From the NCBI RefSeq assembly GCF_007096885.1, contig NZ_VJNO01000002.1, positions 124,001 to 188,000 on the forward strand: DNA of 64,000 nt. The letters are read 5' to 3'. The position numbers and the translations under genes were made by a program. A model generated the notes under the pieces. The model was given only the letters and a program-made list of their open reading frames with translations, had not been told where the DNA came from and ran no database searches. This DNA is from Streptomyces sp. 130. GTDB lineage: Bacteria > Actinomycetota > Actinomycetes > Streptomycetales > Streptomycetaceae. Positions 43,286-52,301 of the stretch are shown here, piece after piece (position 1 is the stretch's first letter; every line of letters begins with the position of its first letter).

Positions 43286-44611
43286 TCAGCCGATCACCTT
43301 GTCGATCGCCTTGGTCGCGGCCTCCCACGCGTCGTCGGGCTTGGTGCCGCGCTGCTCCATGTTGTTGATCTGGGTGGAGATGGTGTCCTTGATCGCGGCG
43401 TCCTTCGGGCCGAGGATCGTCTCGGGGATGGACTTGGCCTCATCGGCGTAGATCTGGCCGATCGGGGCGTCGTTGAAGTACGGCAGGGTGGCGTTCTTCA
43501 CGTCCGGCAGGTCGTACGCGCCCTTGTTGGACGGGAAGGAGCCGATGGCCTTGAAGACGGCGGCCTGCTGCTCGGGGGCGGTCAGCCACTTGACGAGCTT
43601 GGTGGCCTCCTCGACGTTCTTGCCGGCCTTCGGGACACCGAGGAAGGAGCCGCCCCAGTTGGCCGCGGTGGCGCCGGGGGCGGTGGTGATGTCCCACTTG
43701 CCCTTGTTCGCTTCACCGGCGTTCACGGAGATCTGACCGGCCATCCAGGCGGGGCAGGCCACGGTGGCCATGGTGCTCTTGCGGAGCGCGGCCTTCCACG
43801 GGTCGCTGAACTGGGCGAGGCCCTGGGTCAGCTTCTTGTCCGCGGCCTCGGCGGCCAGGTTCCAGCCCTGCTGGACGCTGGGGCTCTCCTTGTAGATCGG
43901 CTTGCCGCTCTCGTCGTAGTACTGCTTCGCGTTGGAGCTGACGACGGCGTTGAACATGGCGCTGGCGGAGTCCATGAAGTACGTGCCCGCGGGCGCCTTC
44001 TTCTTGTACTCCTCACCCAGCTTGAGGTAGTCCTCCCAGCCGCCGGAGATCTTGGCCGCGACCTCCTTGCGGTCGGTCGGCAGACCGGCCTTCTTGAACA
44101 GCTCGGTGTTGTAGCAGAGCGACATCGGGCCGATGTCGGTACCCGCACCGATCACCTTGCCGTCGGCCGTGGTGGCCTGCTTCTCCTTCCACGACACGAA
44201 CTCGTTGACATCGATGACCTTGCTCAGGTCGGCGAACTGGTCCGCCTTGGTGTCGACGAGCTCCTTGATGCGGCCGACCTCGAGACCCTGGACGTCGGCG
44301 AGACCGCTGCCCGAGTTCAGCTGCTGGAGGAGCTTGGGGTAGTAGACCTTCTCATCGGCGGTGGTGTCTTCCTTCACCGTGATGTTCGGGTGCAGCTCGT
44401 GGTACTTCTCGAAGAGACCGGCTTCCTTGTAACCGAACTGGCCGTAGTCGGCGACGGTCAGCGTGATCTTCCCGTTCGCGTCGGAGGACTCGTTCGAGTC
44501 GGAGTCGTCGCTGCTGCAGCCGGTCAGCAGCAGCGCCGAAGCGGTCAGGCCCGTGGTGGCCAGGACCGCGACTCTGCGGCTCCGGCCGGCGACGGTGCGG
44601 GTGATACGCAT
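43286..44611 (-). CDS. cebE: Cellobiose/cellotriose-binding lipoprotein CebE
   Basis: A 441-residue extracellular solute-binding protein. The signal peptide ends LLLTGCSS (lipobox, Cys at about 32), so it is lipid-anchored. The mature part is a family 1 carbohydrate-binding protein; long Lys/Glu-rich surface segments match high-level secreted proteins. ATG 44611 has AAGGAG 9 bp upstream. First gene of cebEFG, with a CebR box 130 bp upstream. Confidence 0.93.
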   Translation of the reverse strand: MRITRTVAGRSRRVAVLATTGLTASALLLTGCSSDDSDSNESSDANGKITLTVADYGQFGYKEAGLFEKYHELHPNITVKEDTTADEKVYYPKLLQQLNSGSGLADVQGLEVGRIKELVDTKADQFADLSKVIDVNEFVSWKEKQATTADGKVIGAGTDIGPMSLCYNTELFKKAGLPTDRKEVAAKISGGWEDYLKLGEEYKKKAPAGTYFMDSASAMFNAVVSSNAKQYYDESGKPIYKESPSVQQGWNLAAEAADKKLTQGLAQFSDPWKAALRKSTMATVACPAWMAGQISVNAGEANKGKWDITTAPGATAANWGGSFLGVPKAGKNVEEATKLVKWLTAPEQQAAVFKAIGSFPSNKGAYDLPDVKNATLPYFNDAPIGQIYADEAKSIPETILGPKDAAIKDTISTQINNMEQRGTKPDDAWEAATKAIDKVIG

Positions 44612-44740
44612 TCCACTACTCCTTGTTCCAGGGTGGGACTGGCTCACTGCGCGGCATACGCGCTGGTGAGTGCGGGTGCCGGATGGGTTTGGGGGGAGTA
44701 ACACGGGCAGTGCCGTTCACCCGGAAAACCCCGGGTGATG

Positions 44741-44754
44741 TGGGAGCGCTCCCA
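44741..44754. promoter_or_regulatory. CebR box upstream of cebE
   Basis: Perfect TGGGAGCGCTCCCA, 130 bp before the cebE start; expected to repress the operon without cello-oligosaccharides. Apart from this box and the hairpin at 44961-44990, the 44612-45137 gap shows nothing gene-like. Confidence 0.92.
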
Positions 44755-44960
44755 TGCGTCGATGTCGGAAGATTGCTGCCTTCAGGGGGTGGGTGTCAAG
44801 AGTTGAAGACGCTTCCGTTGCGCGAGCGTGTCCTGCAAGTCACGAGACCGTGTCCGGCCGAAGGCTTGCCAAAGCGGTTCACCGTATTTCGGCGCCCGGC
44901 GGATTTCCGAATAGCCGCAGGTGGAGGGCGGGTTGACATTCGATCATGGTTGAGCCCTGG

Positions 44961-44990
44961 CGGAAAACCGGCTACGGTGCCGGTTTTCCG
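44961..44990 (-). terminator. Likely terminator of the GntR regulator gene
   Basis: CGGAAAACCGGC and its perfect complement (12 bp arms, loop TACGGT) lie 148 bp beyond the leftward regulator gene. Confidence 0.65.
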
Positions 44991-45137
44991 GCACACGCCG
45001 GAAACAGTGCGCCGGAGCCGCGGGGGCCCCGCCGGGAAGTGAACGGGCCATGGCACGCAGGGGGCACGGATGCGGACCCGCGCGTTCTTTGCCCGAACCC
45101 GGGGACCGCATGGCGGCGGAACGCGGGCCTTACGGGG

Positions 45138-45842
45138 TCACACCTCGCGCAGCCGGGCCAGGGTGGCTTCCAGCTCCTCCTGGGCCGTCCGCGCCGCCGC
45201 CTCCGGGTCGCCCGAGACGATGGCCGTGACCAGGGCGTGGTGGCCGGTGTGGCCGTGGTGGGGGTCCTGGCGGCGCAGGCCCAGGAGGTCCACGAGGTCG
45301 ATGAGGGCCTGGCGGAGGGCCGGGACGAACTCGGCGAAGAGGTCGGCGAGGACCGGGTTGTGCGCGGCGGCCACGACCGCCCGGTGGACCGCGATGTCCG
45401 CGTCCACGAAGTCGGCGTCGTCGAGGCCGGCGCCCGCCTCCAGCCGGGCGGTGAGCGCCGCGTCGAGGGCGGTCAGGTCCTCGTCCGTACGGCGGCGGGC
45501 GGCGAGGCGGGCGGCCTGGACCTCGATGAGCATGCGGACCTCGTAGACGTCGGTGACCGACGCCCGGCGCAGCCGTACCGGCCAGTCCTCCGTCACGTGG
45601 TCCGCGACGACGAAGACGCCGGCGCCCTGGCGGGACCGGAGGAGGCCGAGCGTGGCGAGCGTACGGACCGCCTCGCGGACCGTGGAGCGGCCCACGCCCA
45701 GCTCGCGGGCGAGGGCGGTCTCGCCCGGGAGCTTCGTGCCGACCGGCCAGTGCCCCTCGGTGATCCGCGTCCGCAGATGGCTGGTCGCCTGTTCCACGAG
45801 AGGGCTGGGGCGGAGGGGGCCGAGCGAGGACACTTCGTTCAC
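45138..45842 (-). CDS. GntR-family (FadR subgroup) transcription regulator
   Basis: A 234-residue FadR-type regulator: winged helix at about 12-76 (LARELGVGRSTVREAVRTLATLG in part), then the all-helical FCD ligand domain with metal-binding Asp/His residues (DADIAVHRAVVAAAHNP). It is divergent from the leuA leader across 45 bp. An 11-bp palindrome ACCTGTCAGGT (45841-45851) spans its start codon and touches the leader -35, a likely operator; control of leuA or itself is inferred. Confidence 0.88.
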   Translation of the reverse strand: MNEVSSLGPLRPSPLVEQATSHLRTRITEGHWPVGTKLPGETALARELGVGRSTVREAVRTLATLGLLRSRQGAGVFVVADHVTEDWPVRLRRASVTDVYEVRMLIEVQAARLAARRRTDEDLTALDAALTARLEAGAGLDDADFVDADIAVHRAVVAAAHNPVLADLFAEFVPALRQALIDLVDLLGLRRQDPHHGHTGHHALVTAIVSGDPEAAARTAQEELEATLARLREV

Positions 45843-45850
45843 CTGTCAGG

Positions 45851-45880
45851 TTGTCTGAGGGGTTGCGTTCTGGTTACTGT
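45851..45880 (+). promoter_or_regulatory. Promoter of the leuA leader
   Basis: TTGTCT (45851-45856), 18 bp, TACTGT (45875-45880). Transcription would begin about 7 bp later, at the ATG of the leader peptide (45888), so the leader peptide may be translated from a leaderless mRNA. No Shine-Dalgarno sequence precedes that ATG. Confidence 0.5.
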
Positions 45881-45887
45881 ACCGCCC

Positions 45888-45935
45888 ATGACGTACCGCG
45901 GTCTCCTCCTTCTCGGCTGCCGCGGCGGGGCCTGA
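45888..45935 (+). CDS. leuL: leuA leader peptide
   Basis: A 15-residue reading frame, [15 protein letters not shown], with four consecutive leucine codons (CTC CTC CTT CTC), 73 bp upstream of leuA. It is followed by competing hairpins, the layout of ribosome-mediated transcription attenuation: scarce Leu-tRNA stalls ribosomes in the leucine run and favours the antiterminator. Confidence 0.9.
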   Translation: MTYRGLLLLGCRGGA

Positions 45936-45941
45936 AGCGAT

Positions 45942-45964
45942 CGGCACCCCGCCGCGGGGTGCCG
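45942..45964 (+). terminator. leuA attenuator hairpin with competing antiterminator
   Basis: The terminator stem is CGGCACCCCG-CCG-CGGGGTGCCG. Its 5' half can instead pair with the leader: CCGCGGCGGGG (45920-45930) is exactly complementary to CCCCGCCGCGG (45947-45957), an 11-bp alternative helix. The two structures exclude each other. Confidence 0.85.
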
Positions 45965-46008
45965 TGCTGGGCCGGTCGCATCCGGCGATGCGAGAAGAGA
46001 CACCGTTC

Positions 46009-47805
46009 ATGCCCGAGTCCATGTCCGCGGCCACGTCCGACGCCCGGCCCCCGATGCACAGCTTCCCCACCATCTGCACGCCGCGCGGCCCGGTCCCCCA
46101 GGCGGCGCCCCGCTGGAACCGGCAGCGCTCCAGCTCCATGCCGTCGCACCGCTACCGCTCCGCCTTCGACCGGGTCGCGGTTCCGCTGACCGGGCGGAGC
46201 TGGCCGCAGGCCCGTATCGAACGCGCCCCGCTGTGGGTGCCGGTCGACCTGCGGGACGGCAACCAGGCCCTGGCGGAGCCGATGGACACCCCGCGCAAGC
46301 GGCGGATGTTCGACCTGCTGGTCGCGATGGGCTACAAGGAGATCGAGGTCGGCTACCCGTCCGCGAGCCGTACCGACTTCGACTTCGTACGCCACCTGGC
46401 GACCGGCGGGGCCGTCCCCGACGACGTCACCGCGGTCGTCTTCACACCCGCCAGGGCCGACCTGATCGACCGCACCTTCGAGTCCGTGGCGGGCCTGGAC
46501 CGGGTCGTCGTCCACCTCTACATCGCGACCGCCCCCGTCTGGCGCGAGGTGGTCCTGGGCCGCGACCGGGCCGAGGTGCACGGCGTGGTCCTGGACGCGG
46601 CCCGGCGGATGGACCGGCTGGCCCGGGCCAGGCCCGGCGCGGACATCCGGTTCCAGTTCTCGCCCGAGGTCTTCAACCTCACCGAGCCCGACTACGTCCT
46701 GGAGATCTGCGACAGCCTCACCGAGCTGTGGGACGCCTCGCCGGACCGGCCGGTCGTCCACAACCTGCCGGCCACCGTGGAGATCGCCACGCCCAACGTC
46801 TACGCGGACCAGATCGAGTACATGCACCGCCACCTGGCCCGGCGCGACTCGGTGATCCTCTCCGTGCACCCGCACAACGACCGGGGCACGGGCGTGGCCT
46901 GCGCGGAGCTGGCCGTGCTGGCGGGCGCCCAGCGGGTGGAGGGCTGCCTCTTCGGCAACGGGGAGCGCACCGGCAACGTCGACCTGGTCAACCTGGCGCT
47001 CAACCTGCACGCCCAGGGCGTCGACCCGATGATCGACTTCTCGGACATCGACGAGATCCGCCGCACGGTCGAGCACTGCAACCGGCTGCCGGTGCCGCCG
47101 CGCCATCCGTACGGCGGGGACCTGGTGTACACCGCGTTCTCCGGGACCCACCAGGACGCCATCAGCAAGGGCTTCGCCCGCCGCGCGGACAGCGTCCCGG
47201 AGCTGTGGGAGGTGCCGTACCTGCCGATCGACCCGGCCGACGTGGGGCGTACGTACGAGGCGGTCATCCGGGTCAACTCGCAGTCGGGCAAGGGCGGTAT
47301 CGCGCATCTGCTGCGCACCGGCCACGGGGTGGACCTGCCGGCCGGGATGCGGGCCGAGTTCTCCCGTACCGTCCAGGAGGCCACCGACGACAGCGGTACG
47401 GAGGCCACCTCGAAGGACCTGTGGAACCTCTTCGAGGCGGTGTACCTGGTCCCCGGGCGGGACGGCGGCATCGCCCTCACCTCCTGGTCGGCGCCGAGCG
47501 GCCCGGCCGGTGAGCACCGCTGCGTCTGCACGCTGCGCGTGGACGACCGGGAGGGCGATTACGAGGGAACGGGCACCGGCCCGGTCACGGCGTTCGCGGA
47601 CGCGCTGGCGGCGGCCGGGGTGGAGGCGGCCGTCCTGGAGCTGGTGGAGCAGGAGCCCGCGGGCCCGGCCGGGACCCGGACGGTCACGGCGTACGCACGC
47701 TGCCGGGTCGGCGGCGAGGAGCGCTGGGGCGCGGGCCGGGACGCCTCGGGGGTGGCCGCGTCCGTGGCGGCGGTGCTGTCGGCGGTGAACCGGGCGCGCG
47801 GGTAG
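46009..47805 (+). CDS. leuA: 2-Isopropylmalate synthase
   Basis: A 598-residue enzyme condensing acetyl-CoA and 2-ketoisovalerate, the committed step of leucine synthesis. The TIM-barrel shows [16 protein letters not shown] and [17 protein letters not shown] (metal and catalytic residues) and [15 protein letters not shown]; the C-terminal LeuA regulatory domain (about 460-590) mediates leucine feedback inhibition. ATG 46009 has GAGAAGAGA upstream. The preceding leader peptide and attenuator confirm leucine control. The usual Streptomyces leuA is, from memory, elsewhere in the chromosome, so this may be a second copy. Confidence 0.93.
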   Translation: MPESMSAATSDARPPMHSFPTICTPRGPVPQAAPRWNRQRSSSMPSHRYRSAFDRVAVPLTGRSWPQARIERAPLWVPVDLRDGNQALAEPMDTPRKRRMFDLLVAMGYKEIEVGYPSASRTDFDFVRHLATGGAVPDDVTAVVFTPARADLIDRTFESVAGLDRVVVHLYIATAPVWREVVLGRDRAEVHGVVLDAARRMDRLARARPGADIRFQFSPEVFNLTEPDYVLEICDSLTELWDASPDRPVVHNLPATVEIATPNVYADQIEYMHRHLARRDSVILSVHPHNDRGTGVACAELAVLAGAQRVEGCLFGNGERTGNVDLVNLALNLHAQGVDPMIDFSDIDEIRRTVEHCNRLPVPPRHPYGGDLVYTAFSGTHQDAISKGFARRADSVPELWEVPYLPIDPADVGRTYEAVIRVNSQSGKGGIAHLLRTGHGVDLPAGMRAEFSRTVQEATDDSGTEATSKDLWNLFEAVYLVPGRDGGIALTSWSAPSGPAGEHRCVCTLRVDDREGDYEGTGTGPVTAFADALAAAGVEAAVLELVEQEPAGPAGTRTVTAYARCRVGGEERWGAGRDASGVAASVAAVLSAVNRARG

Positions 47806-47814
47806 CGGACCGCG

Positions 47815-48540
47815 GAACGGGTCCGGCCCCTGGCCGGGAGGTGGGGGCACCCCCGGCCGGGAGCAAGCGGGTGCGTCTCCGGCCCCTGGCCTGGAGGTGG
47901 GGCGCACCCGCCCACGGCCTGGAGGTGGGTGCGCCCCCGCCCCCGCCCGGGAGGAAGAAAGTACGCCCCCGCCCCCGGCCGGGAGGTGGGGGCGCCCCCG
48001 GCCGGGATGGAGCGGGTGCGCCTCCGGCCCCTGGCCTGGAGGTGGGGCGCACCCGCCCACGGCCTGGAGGTGGGTGCGCCCCTGCCCCCGACCGGGAGGA
48101 AGGAAGTACGCCCCCGCCCCCGGCCGGGAAGAAGTGGGTGCGCCCCCGCCCCTGGCCTGGAGGAAGGGGGAGACCCCGGCCTGGAGGAAGCGTCTGCGCC
48201 CCGGCCGGGAGGAAGCGTCTGCGCCCCGGCCGGGAGGAAGCGTCTGCGCCCCGGCCGGGAGGAAGCGGGTGCGCCTCCGGCCCCGGCCGGGAGGTGGGGC
48301 GCACCCGCCCACGGCCTGGAGGTGGGTGCGCCCCCGCCCCCGACCGGGAGGAAGGAAGTACGCCCCCGCCCCCGGCCGGGAGGAAGGGGGTGCGCCCCGG
48401 ACGGGAGGAAGGGGGGGTGCTCGTCCCGGCCGGGGGCGGAGGTGCGCATCCCGGCCGGGGGTGGGGGGAAGGGGGCCGGGCCGGGGTGCGCGGTGGGGAT
48501 GCGGAGCACGCTAGCGGCTGCGGAACGGGCAAAGGGGGTG
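47815..48540. repeat. Degenerate GC-rich tandem repeat region
   Basis: About 0.7 kb of imperfect repeats built on a 20-30-bp unit of the type CGGCCGGGAGGAAG plus GTGCGCCCC. Larger blocks of about 105 bp recur at 47870, 48013 and 48269 (sharing GGCCTGGAGGTGGGTGCGCC and AGTACGCCCCCGCCC), and a 25-bp unit is tandem four times at 48180-48260 (GAGGAAGCGTCTGCGCCCCG). Several frames are open on both strands because stops are excluded by composition, but none has gene-like bias or a ribosome site. The gap between leuA and the histidine kinase is judged non-coding. Confidence 0.85.
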
Positions 48541-48594
48541 TTCCGGGCCGGGGCCGGGGTTCTTAGGACTGCCTTAAGGAGCGCATCGGCCGGG

Positions 48595-49998
48595 CTAAAG
48601 GTTCGGCGCCCCCTGGCGCCGCAGGCGCCACCGCGGCCGGCCCACCCGGTGGCCCCGCCCGCCGCCCGGCGGGCGCTGTCCGTGGAGCCCGATCCGGACC
48701 CGGACCTCCGTGCCGCCCAGCACCGAGCGGCCGATGCGCACGTCACCGCCGGTGGACTCGGCGACCCGGCGCACGATGTCGAGCCCGAGTCCGGTCGAGC
48801 CCACCGCGTCCCGTGCCCCGCCGCGCGCCAGGGCCGTCTCGGGGTCGGCGATCCCGCCGCCCGCGTCCGAGACCAGCACGATCACCGCGTCACCGCTGTG
48901 GTGCACGTCGACCGCGAAGGCGGTGCCCTCCGGGGTGTGCCGGAAGACGTTGCCGAGCAACGCGTCGAGCGCGGCGGCCAGTTCGGGCCGGGCGACCGGG
49001 ATGCGCAGCGTACGGTCCACCCCGGCCAGCCGCACCTCGCGGCCCTCGTCCTCGGCCAGGGCGGACCAGAAGGCCATCCGTTCGCGGATCACCTCGGAGG
49101 CGTCGCAGCCCGCGCCGGGCCCGCCCTGCTGGGTCTGGGGGCGCTGCTCCCGGGCGGTCCGGATGATGGTGTCCACCTCGCGTTCCAGCTGTTCGACGGC
49201 CGCCCGGGTCTGCTCGGCCGCGGGCCCCTCGCCGAGCGAGGCGGCGTTCAGCCGGAGCACGGTGAGCGGGGTGCGCAGCCGGTGCGAGAGGTCGGCGGCC
49301 AGTTCGCGTTCGTTGGCGAGGAGCTGGACGACCTGGTCGGCCATGGAGTTGAACGCGACGGCGGCGGAGCGCAGTTCGTCCGGGCCCTCCTCGGGGACCC
49401 GGGTGCCGAGCCGGCCCTCCCCCAGGTCGTGGGCGGCGCCCGCGAGGCGGCGGGCGGGCTCGACCATGCGGATGCCGAGGCGGTCGGCGACGGCGACCGA
49501 GCCGACGACGAGCGCGATGCCGACGCCCGCCAGCATCAGCCAGGCGGTGGTGACCCCGTGGGACACCGCGGCCTCGGGGACGAACACCTCGACCACCGCG
49601 ATGTCGCCGGACCCCACCGCGGTCGGCTGGAGCAGCACGGAGCCGCCGGTGACCCCGATGATCGCGGCGCGCCCCGAGACGCGGACGGTCTCCAGCTCCT
49701 CGCGGGTGGCGCGGCCCCTGCCGATGTGGGCCGCGATGCCGTCGGGCTCCTTGGAGGCGGGGATGTGGACGGCCATCCGGCCGGCGGCGCCCGGTTCGGT
49801 GGTGAGGACGGCCTTCTCCAGCTGGGTCCGGTCCGTGGTGATGGACAGCGTGGGGCCGATCGTCGCGGCCTGCCGTTCGGCGTCGGTGAACGCGCGGTCG
49901 CGGGCCATCTCCTTGACGACGAGCCCCAGGGGCACGGCGAAGGCGATGACGACCATGGCGGTAACGGCCAGGCAGACCTTGACCAGCGCCCATCTCAT
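48595..49998 (-). CDS. Two-component sensor histidine kinase
   Basis: A 467-residue membrane kinase. Two helices (about 9-28 and 165-190) enclose a roughly 130-residue extracellular sensor domain; then HAMP, the dimerization H-box LSHRLRTPLTVLRL (phospho-His), N-box LLGNVFRHTPEGT, and ATP lid DAGGGI and GSTGLGLDIVRRV. The ATG at 49998 overlaps the regulator stop (ATGA), so the pair is coupled. The C-terminal tail (GQRPPGGGRGHRVGRPRWRL) is Arg/Gly-rich and unusual. Signal unknown. Confidence 0.92.
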   Translation of the reverse strand: MRWALVKVCLAVTAMVVIAFAVPLGLVVKEMARDRAFTDAERQAATIGPTLSITTDRTQLEKAVLTTEPGAAGRMAVHIPASKEPDGIAAHIGRGRATREELETVRVSGRAAIIGVTGGSVLLQPTAVGSGDIAVVEVFVPEAAVSHGVTTAWLMLAGVGIALVVGSVAVADRLGIRMVEPARRLAGAAHDLGEGRLGTRVPEEGPDELRSAAVAFNSMADQVVQLLANERELAADLSHRLRTPLTVLRLNAASLGEGPAAEQTRAAVEQLEREVDTIIRTAREQRPQTQQGGPGAGCDASEVIRERMAFWSALAEDEGREVRLAGVDRTLRIPVARPELAAALDALLGNVFRHTPEGTAFAVDVHHSGDAVIVLVSDAGGGIADPETALARGGARDAVGSTGLGLDIVRRVAESTGGDVRIGRSVLGGTEVRVRIGLHGQRPPGGGRGHRVGRPRWRLRRQGAPNL

Positions 49999-50699
49999 GC
50001 CGGCCGCTCCGGCGCCGGGGGCTGGAGCTTCACGCCGACGCCGCGCAGGGTGTGCAGATAGCGGGGCCGGGCCGCGGTCTCGCCCAGCTTGCGGCGGAGC
50101 CAGGAGAGGTGGACGTCGATGGTCTGGTCGTCGCCGTAGGACTGCTGCCAGACCTCGGCGAGGAGTTCCCGGCGGGGGACGACGACGCCGGGGCGCCCGG
50201 CCAGGAAGGCCAGCAGGTCGAACTCGCGCCGGGTGAGGTCGAGCGCGGCGCCGTCGAGTTCGGCCTGCCGGCGCAGCGGGTCGACGCGGAGCCCGCCGAC
50301 CCGGATGACGCGCGGGGGCGGTGCCTCGCCCGAGGCGGCCCGGGCCCGGCGGAGCACGGCGGCCATCCGGGCCGACAGGTGCTCCACGGAGAACGGCTTG
50401 GTGAGGTAGTCGTCGGCGCCGTCGTTGAGCAGCCGGACGATCTCGCTCTCGTCGTCCCGGGCGGTCGCGATGATGACGGGCACGTCGGTGAGGCCGCGCA
50501 GCATCTTCAGGGCCTCGGAACCGTCGAGATCGGGCAGCCCGAGATCGAGGATGACCACGTCGAAGCGGAAGTGGGCGACTTCGCGCAGGGCTTCGAGCGC
50601 GGTGCCGACGCTCCGTACGGTGTGACCGGCCTCCGTCAGGTGCCGGATGAGGGCGGAACGTACGAACTGGTCGTCCTCGACCACGAGCACACTGGGCAT
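49995..50699 (-). CDS. Two-component response regulator (OmpR/PhoB family)
   Basis: A 234-residue regulator. The receiver domain has the acidic pocket VVEDD, phosphoacceptor Asp in VVILDLGLPDLDG, Thr in IIATARDD and Lys in DYLTKPFSVEHL; the C-terminal winged helix is OmpR-type (LDLTRREFDLLAFLAGRPG and DDQTIDVHLSWLRRKLGE). Coupled to the downstream kinase gene by a 4-bp overlap. Target genes unknown. Confidence 0.94.
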   Translation of the reverse strand: MPSVLVVEDDQFVRSALIRHLTEAGHTVRSVGTALEALREVAHFRFDVVILDLGLPDLDGSEALKMLRGLTDVPVIIATARDDESEIVRLLNDGADDYLTKPFSVEHLSARMAAVLRRARAASGEAPPPRVIRVGGLRVDPLRRQAELDGAALDLTRREFDLLAFLAGRPGVVVPRRELLAEVWQQSYGDDQTIDVHLSWLRRKLGETAARPRYLHTLRGVGVKLQPPAPERPA

Positions 50700-50767
50700 G
50701 GGCGGCACCGTACGCCATCCGGTCCGGCCGGGTGCCGTGGCAACCCGGCCGGTGGTGCAGGATGTTG

Positions 50768-51310
50768 ATGATGCAACGAGCTCTGGTACACGCGCTGGCG
50801 TGGTCGCTCGCCACCGGCGCGGCGGCCACGGTCTCGTGGTGGGGCGTGCACGCCGTGCTCGCGGGCACGGTGTACGACCCGCCGCGCGCGGTGCCGGTCG
50901 CGCCGCCGGCCACGGAGGGCCTGACGTCCTCGACGCACCGCCCCGCCCCCTCGCCCTCGCCGTCCCGCCAACCCCGGGCCACCGCGCCGAGGCCGCCCGC
51001 GCCCCCTTCCCGCGAGCCGTCCGCGTCGCACACCCCGGCGCCCAACACCCCGCGCCCGGCTTCGGGGACGACCGCCGCCGCGGCCGGGCGGGCACGGAGC
51101 TACCCGACCGACGGCGGCCGGGTCGTGTTCGAGGTCGGGGCCCGCTCGGCGGAGCTGGTGTCGGCGACCCCGGAACCGGGCTGGTCGATGCGGGTGTGGT
51201 CCAACACGACGTGGATACGGGTCGATTTCTCCCGGGACGACGGCACGACGGTCTCCGTCTTCTGCACCTGGCACGACCACGCGCCCCAGGTGGACATCAT
51301 CAACTCGTAG
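50768..51310 (+). CDS. Secreted or membrane-anchored protein of unknown function
   Basis: A 180-residue protein divergent from the two-component genes. The N-terminal helix ALVHALAWSLATGAAATVSWW (about 5-25) is a signal peptide or anchor; a Pro/Ser/Thr-rich disordered linker (about 50-100) leads to a small C-terminal domain (VVFEVGARSAELVSATPEPG ... SVFCTWHDHAPQVDI) with Trp and Tyr residues. ATG 50768 is placed 7 bp after AGGA. The position suggests a possible target or partner of the two-component system; no family recalled. Confidence 0.75.
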   Translation: MMQRALVHALAWSLATGAAATVSWWGVHAVLAGTVYDPPRAVPVAPPATEGLTSSTHRPAPSPSPSRQPRATAPRPPAPPSREPSASHTPAPNTPRPASGTTAAAAGRARSYPTDGGRVVFEVGARSAELVSATPEPGWSMRVWSNTTWIRVDFSRDDGTTVSVFCTWHDHAPQVDIINS

Positions 51311-51314
51311 GGCC

Positions 51315-52232
51315 TCAGCGGAAGGCGTCCGGGGGCGGCGGCGGTGACGGGCGGGCGTCCGCGTCGTGCACCGGGGCCGCGCCGCCGGTGAAGTCGGCCA
51401 AGGCGCGGCCGTGTTCGACGCGCCCGGGGTGCGGGTCGGTCGCGACCCGGCGGGTGAGCCGCGCGATGTCCGGCGCGGTGTCGGAGGCGAGCAGCACGGC
51501 GTTGCCGAAGCGGCGGCCCCGCCACACCGTGGGGTCGGCGGCGAGCGCGAGTTCGGGGAAGACCGTGGCGGCGGTGGCGATCTGGCCGCGCAGATGGGCC
51601 AGCGGCGGCCCGTCCGCGAGGTTGGCGACGTAACTCCCGCCGGGCTTGAGGACCCTGCGGACCTCGGCGAGGAACTCGGTGCTGGTCAGGTGTGCCGGGG
51701 TGCGGGCGCCGCTGAAGACGTCCGCGATGACGAGGTCGGCCCAGCCGTCCTGGATCTTCCCGAGCCCCGCGCGGGCGTCGGTGGACCTGACCCGGATCCT
51801 GGCCTGCGGGTCCGGCGGCAGTTCGCGCCGCACCAGCTGCACCAGCGCCGCGTCCGCCTCGATGACCTGCTGGGTGGACCGGGGGCGGGTGGCGGCGATG
51901 TAACGGGCGAGCGTGAAGGCCCCGCCGCCCAGGTGCACCACCCGCAACGGCTGCCCGGCGGGCGCGACGAGGTCGGCGATGTGGCCGATGCGGCGCTGGT
52001 ACTCGAAGGAGAGGTAGGTGGGGTCGTCCAGGTCGACGTGCGACTGCGGGGCCCCGTCGATCGTCAGCGTCCAGGCGCGCCGGCGCTCCCGGTCGGGCAC
52101 GAGTTCGGCGAGCCCGCCGTCCACGGGCTCGGAGACGTTCCCCACGGGGGCCGCGCGGCCCGCGCGCCCCTTGCGGTCGCCGCCGGCCGCTCCTCGACGT
52201 GCCACTGCTTCTCGCCCCTGCCCACTGCTCAC
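51315..52232 (-). CDS. Spermidine-synthase-like methyltransferase-fold protein
   Basis: A 305-residue protein with the spermidine synthase/SAM-binding Rossmann fold: LRVVHLGGGAFTLARYIAATRP, the acidic VIEADAALV, and ADLVIADVFSGARTPAHLTSTEFL. It lacks the classic D(G/S)(S/T)D and C-terminal substrate residues of true spermidine synthases, like the many stand-alone actinobacterial members of unknown substrate. Start GTG 52232. The C-terminus overlaps no neighbour and converges with the secreted protein gene with a 4-bp gap. Confidence 0.82.
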   Translation of the reverse strand: MSSGQGREAVARRGAAGGDRKGRAGRAAPVGNVSEPVDGGLAELVPDRERRRAWTLTIDGAPQSHVDLDDPTYLSFEYQRRIGHIADLVAPAGQPLRVVHLGGGAFTLARYIAATRPRSTQQVIEADAALVQLVRRELPPDPQARIRVRSTDARAGLGKIQDGWADLVIADVFSGARTPAHLTSTEFLAEVRRVLKPGGSYVANLADGPPLAHLRGQIATAATVFPELALAADPTVWRGRRFGNAVLLASDTAPDIARLTRRVATDPHPGRVEHGRALADFTGGAAPVHDADARPSPPPPPDAFR

Positions 52233-52301
52233 CGTGTCCGGGACGGGCCGATCCGCGCGGCCCGCCGTCCGGCCATTATCGGTGCGCCGGGGTGACGCGG
52301 C

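Noticed and set aside
48180..48260. Tandem 25-bp repeats as a CRISPR array
   Set aside because: Repeats are directly adjacent with no spacers and no cas genes other than a distant Cas4-like nuclease.
47841..48566. Open frames of about 240 codons in the repeat region, rightward and leftward
   Set aside because: Products are Pro/Arg/Gly low-complexity, no ribosome site or codon bias; openness is caused by composition.
50762..50767. Earlier starts for the secreted protein at 50768
   Set aside because: AGGA spacing favours the ATG at 50768, though ATG 50762 and 50771 cannot be excluded.
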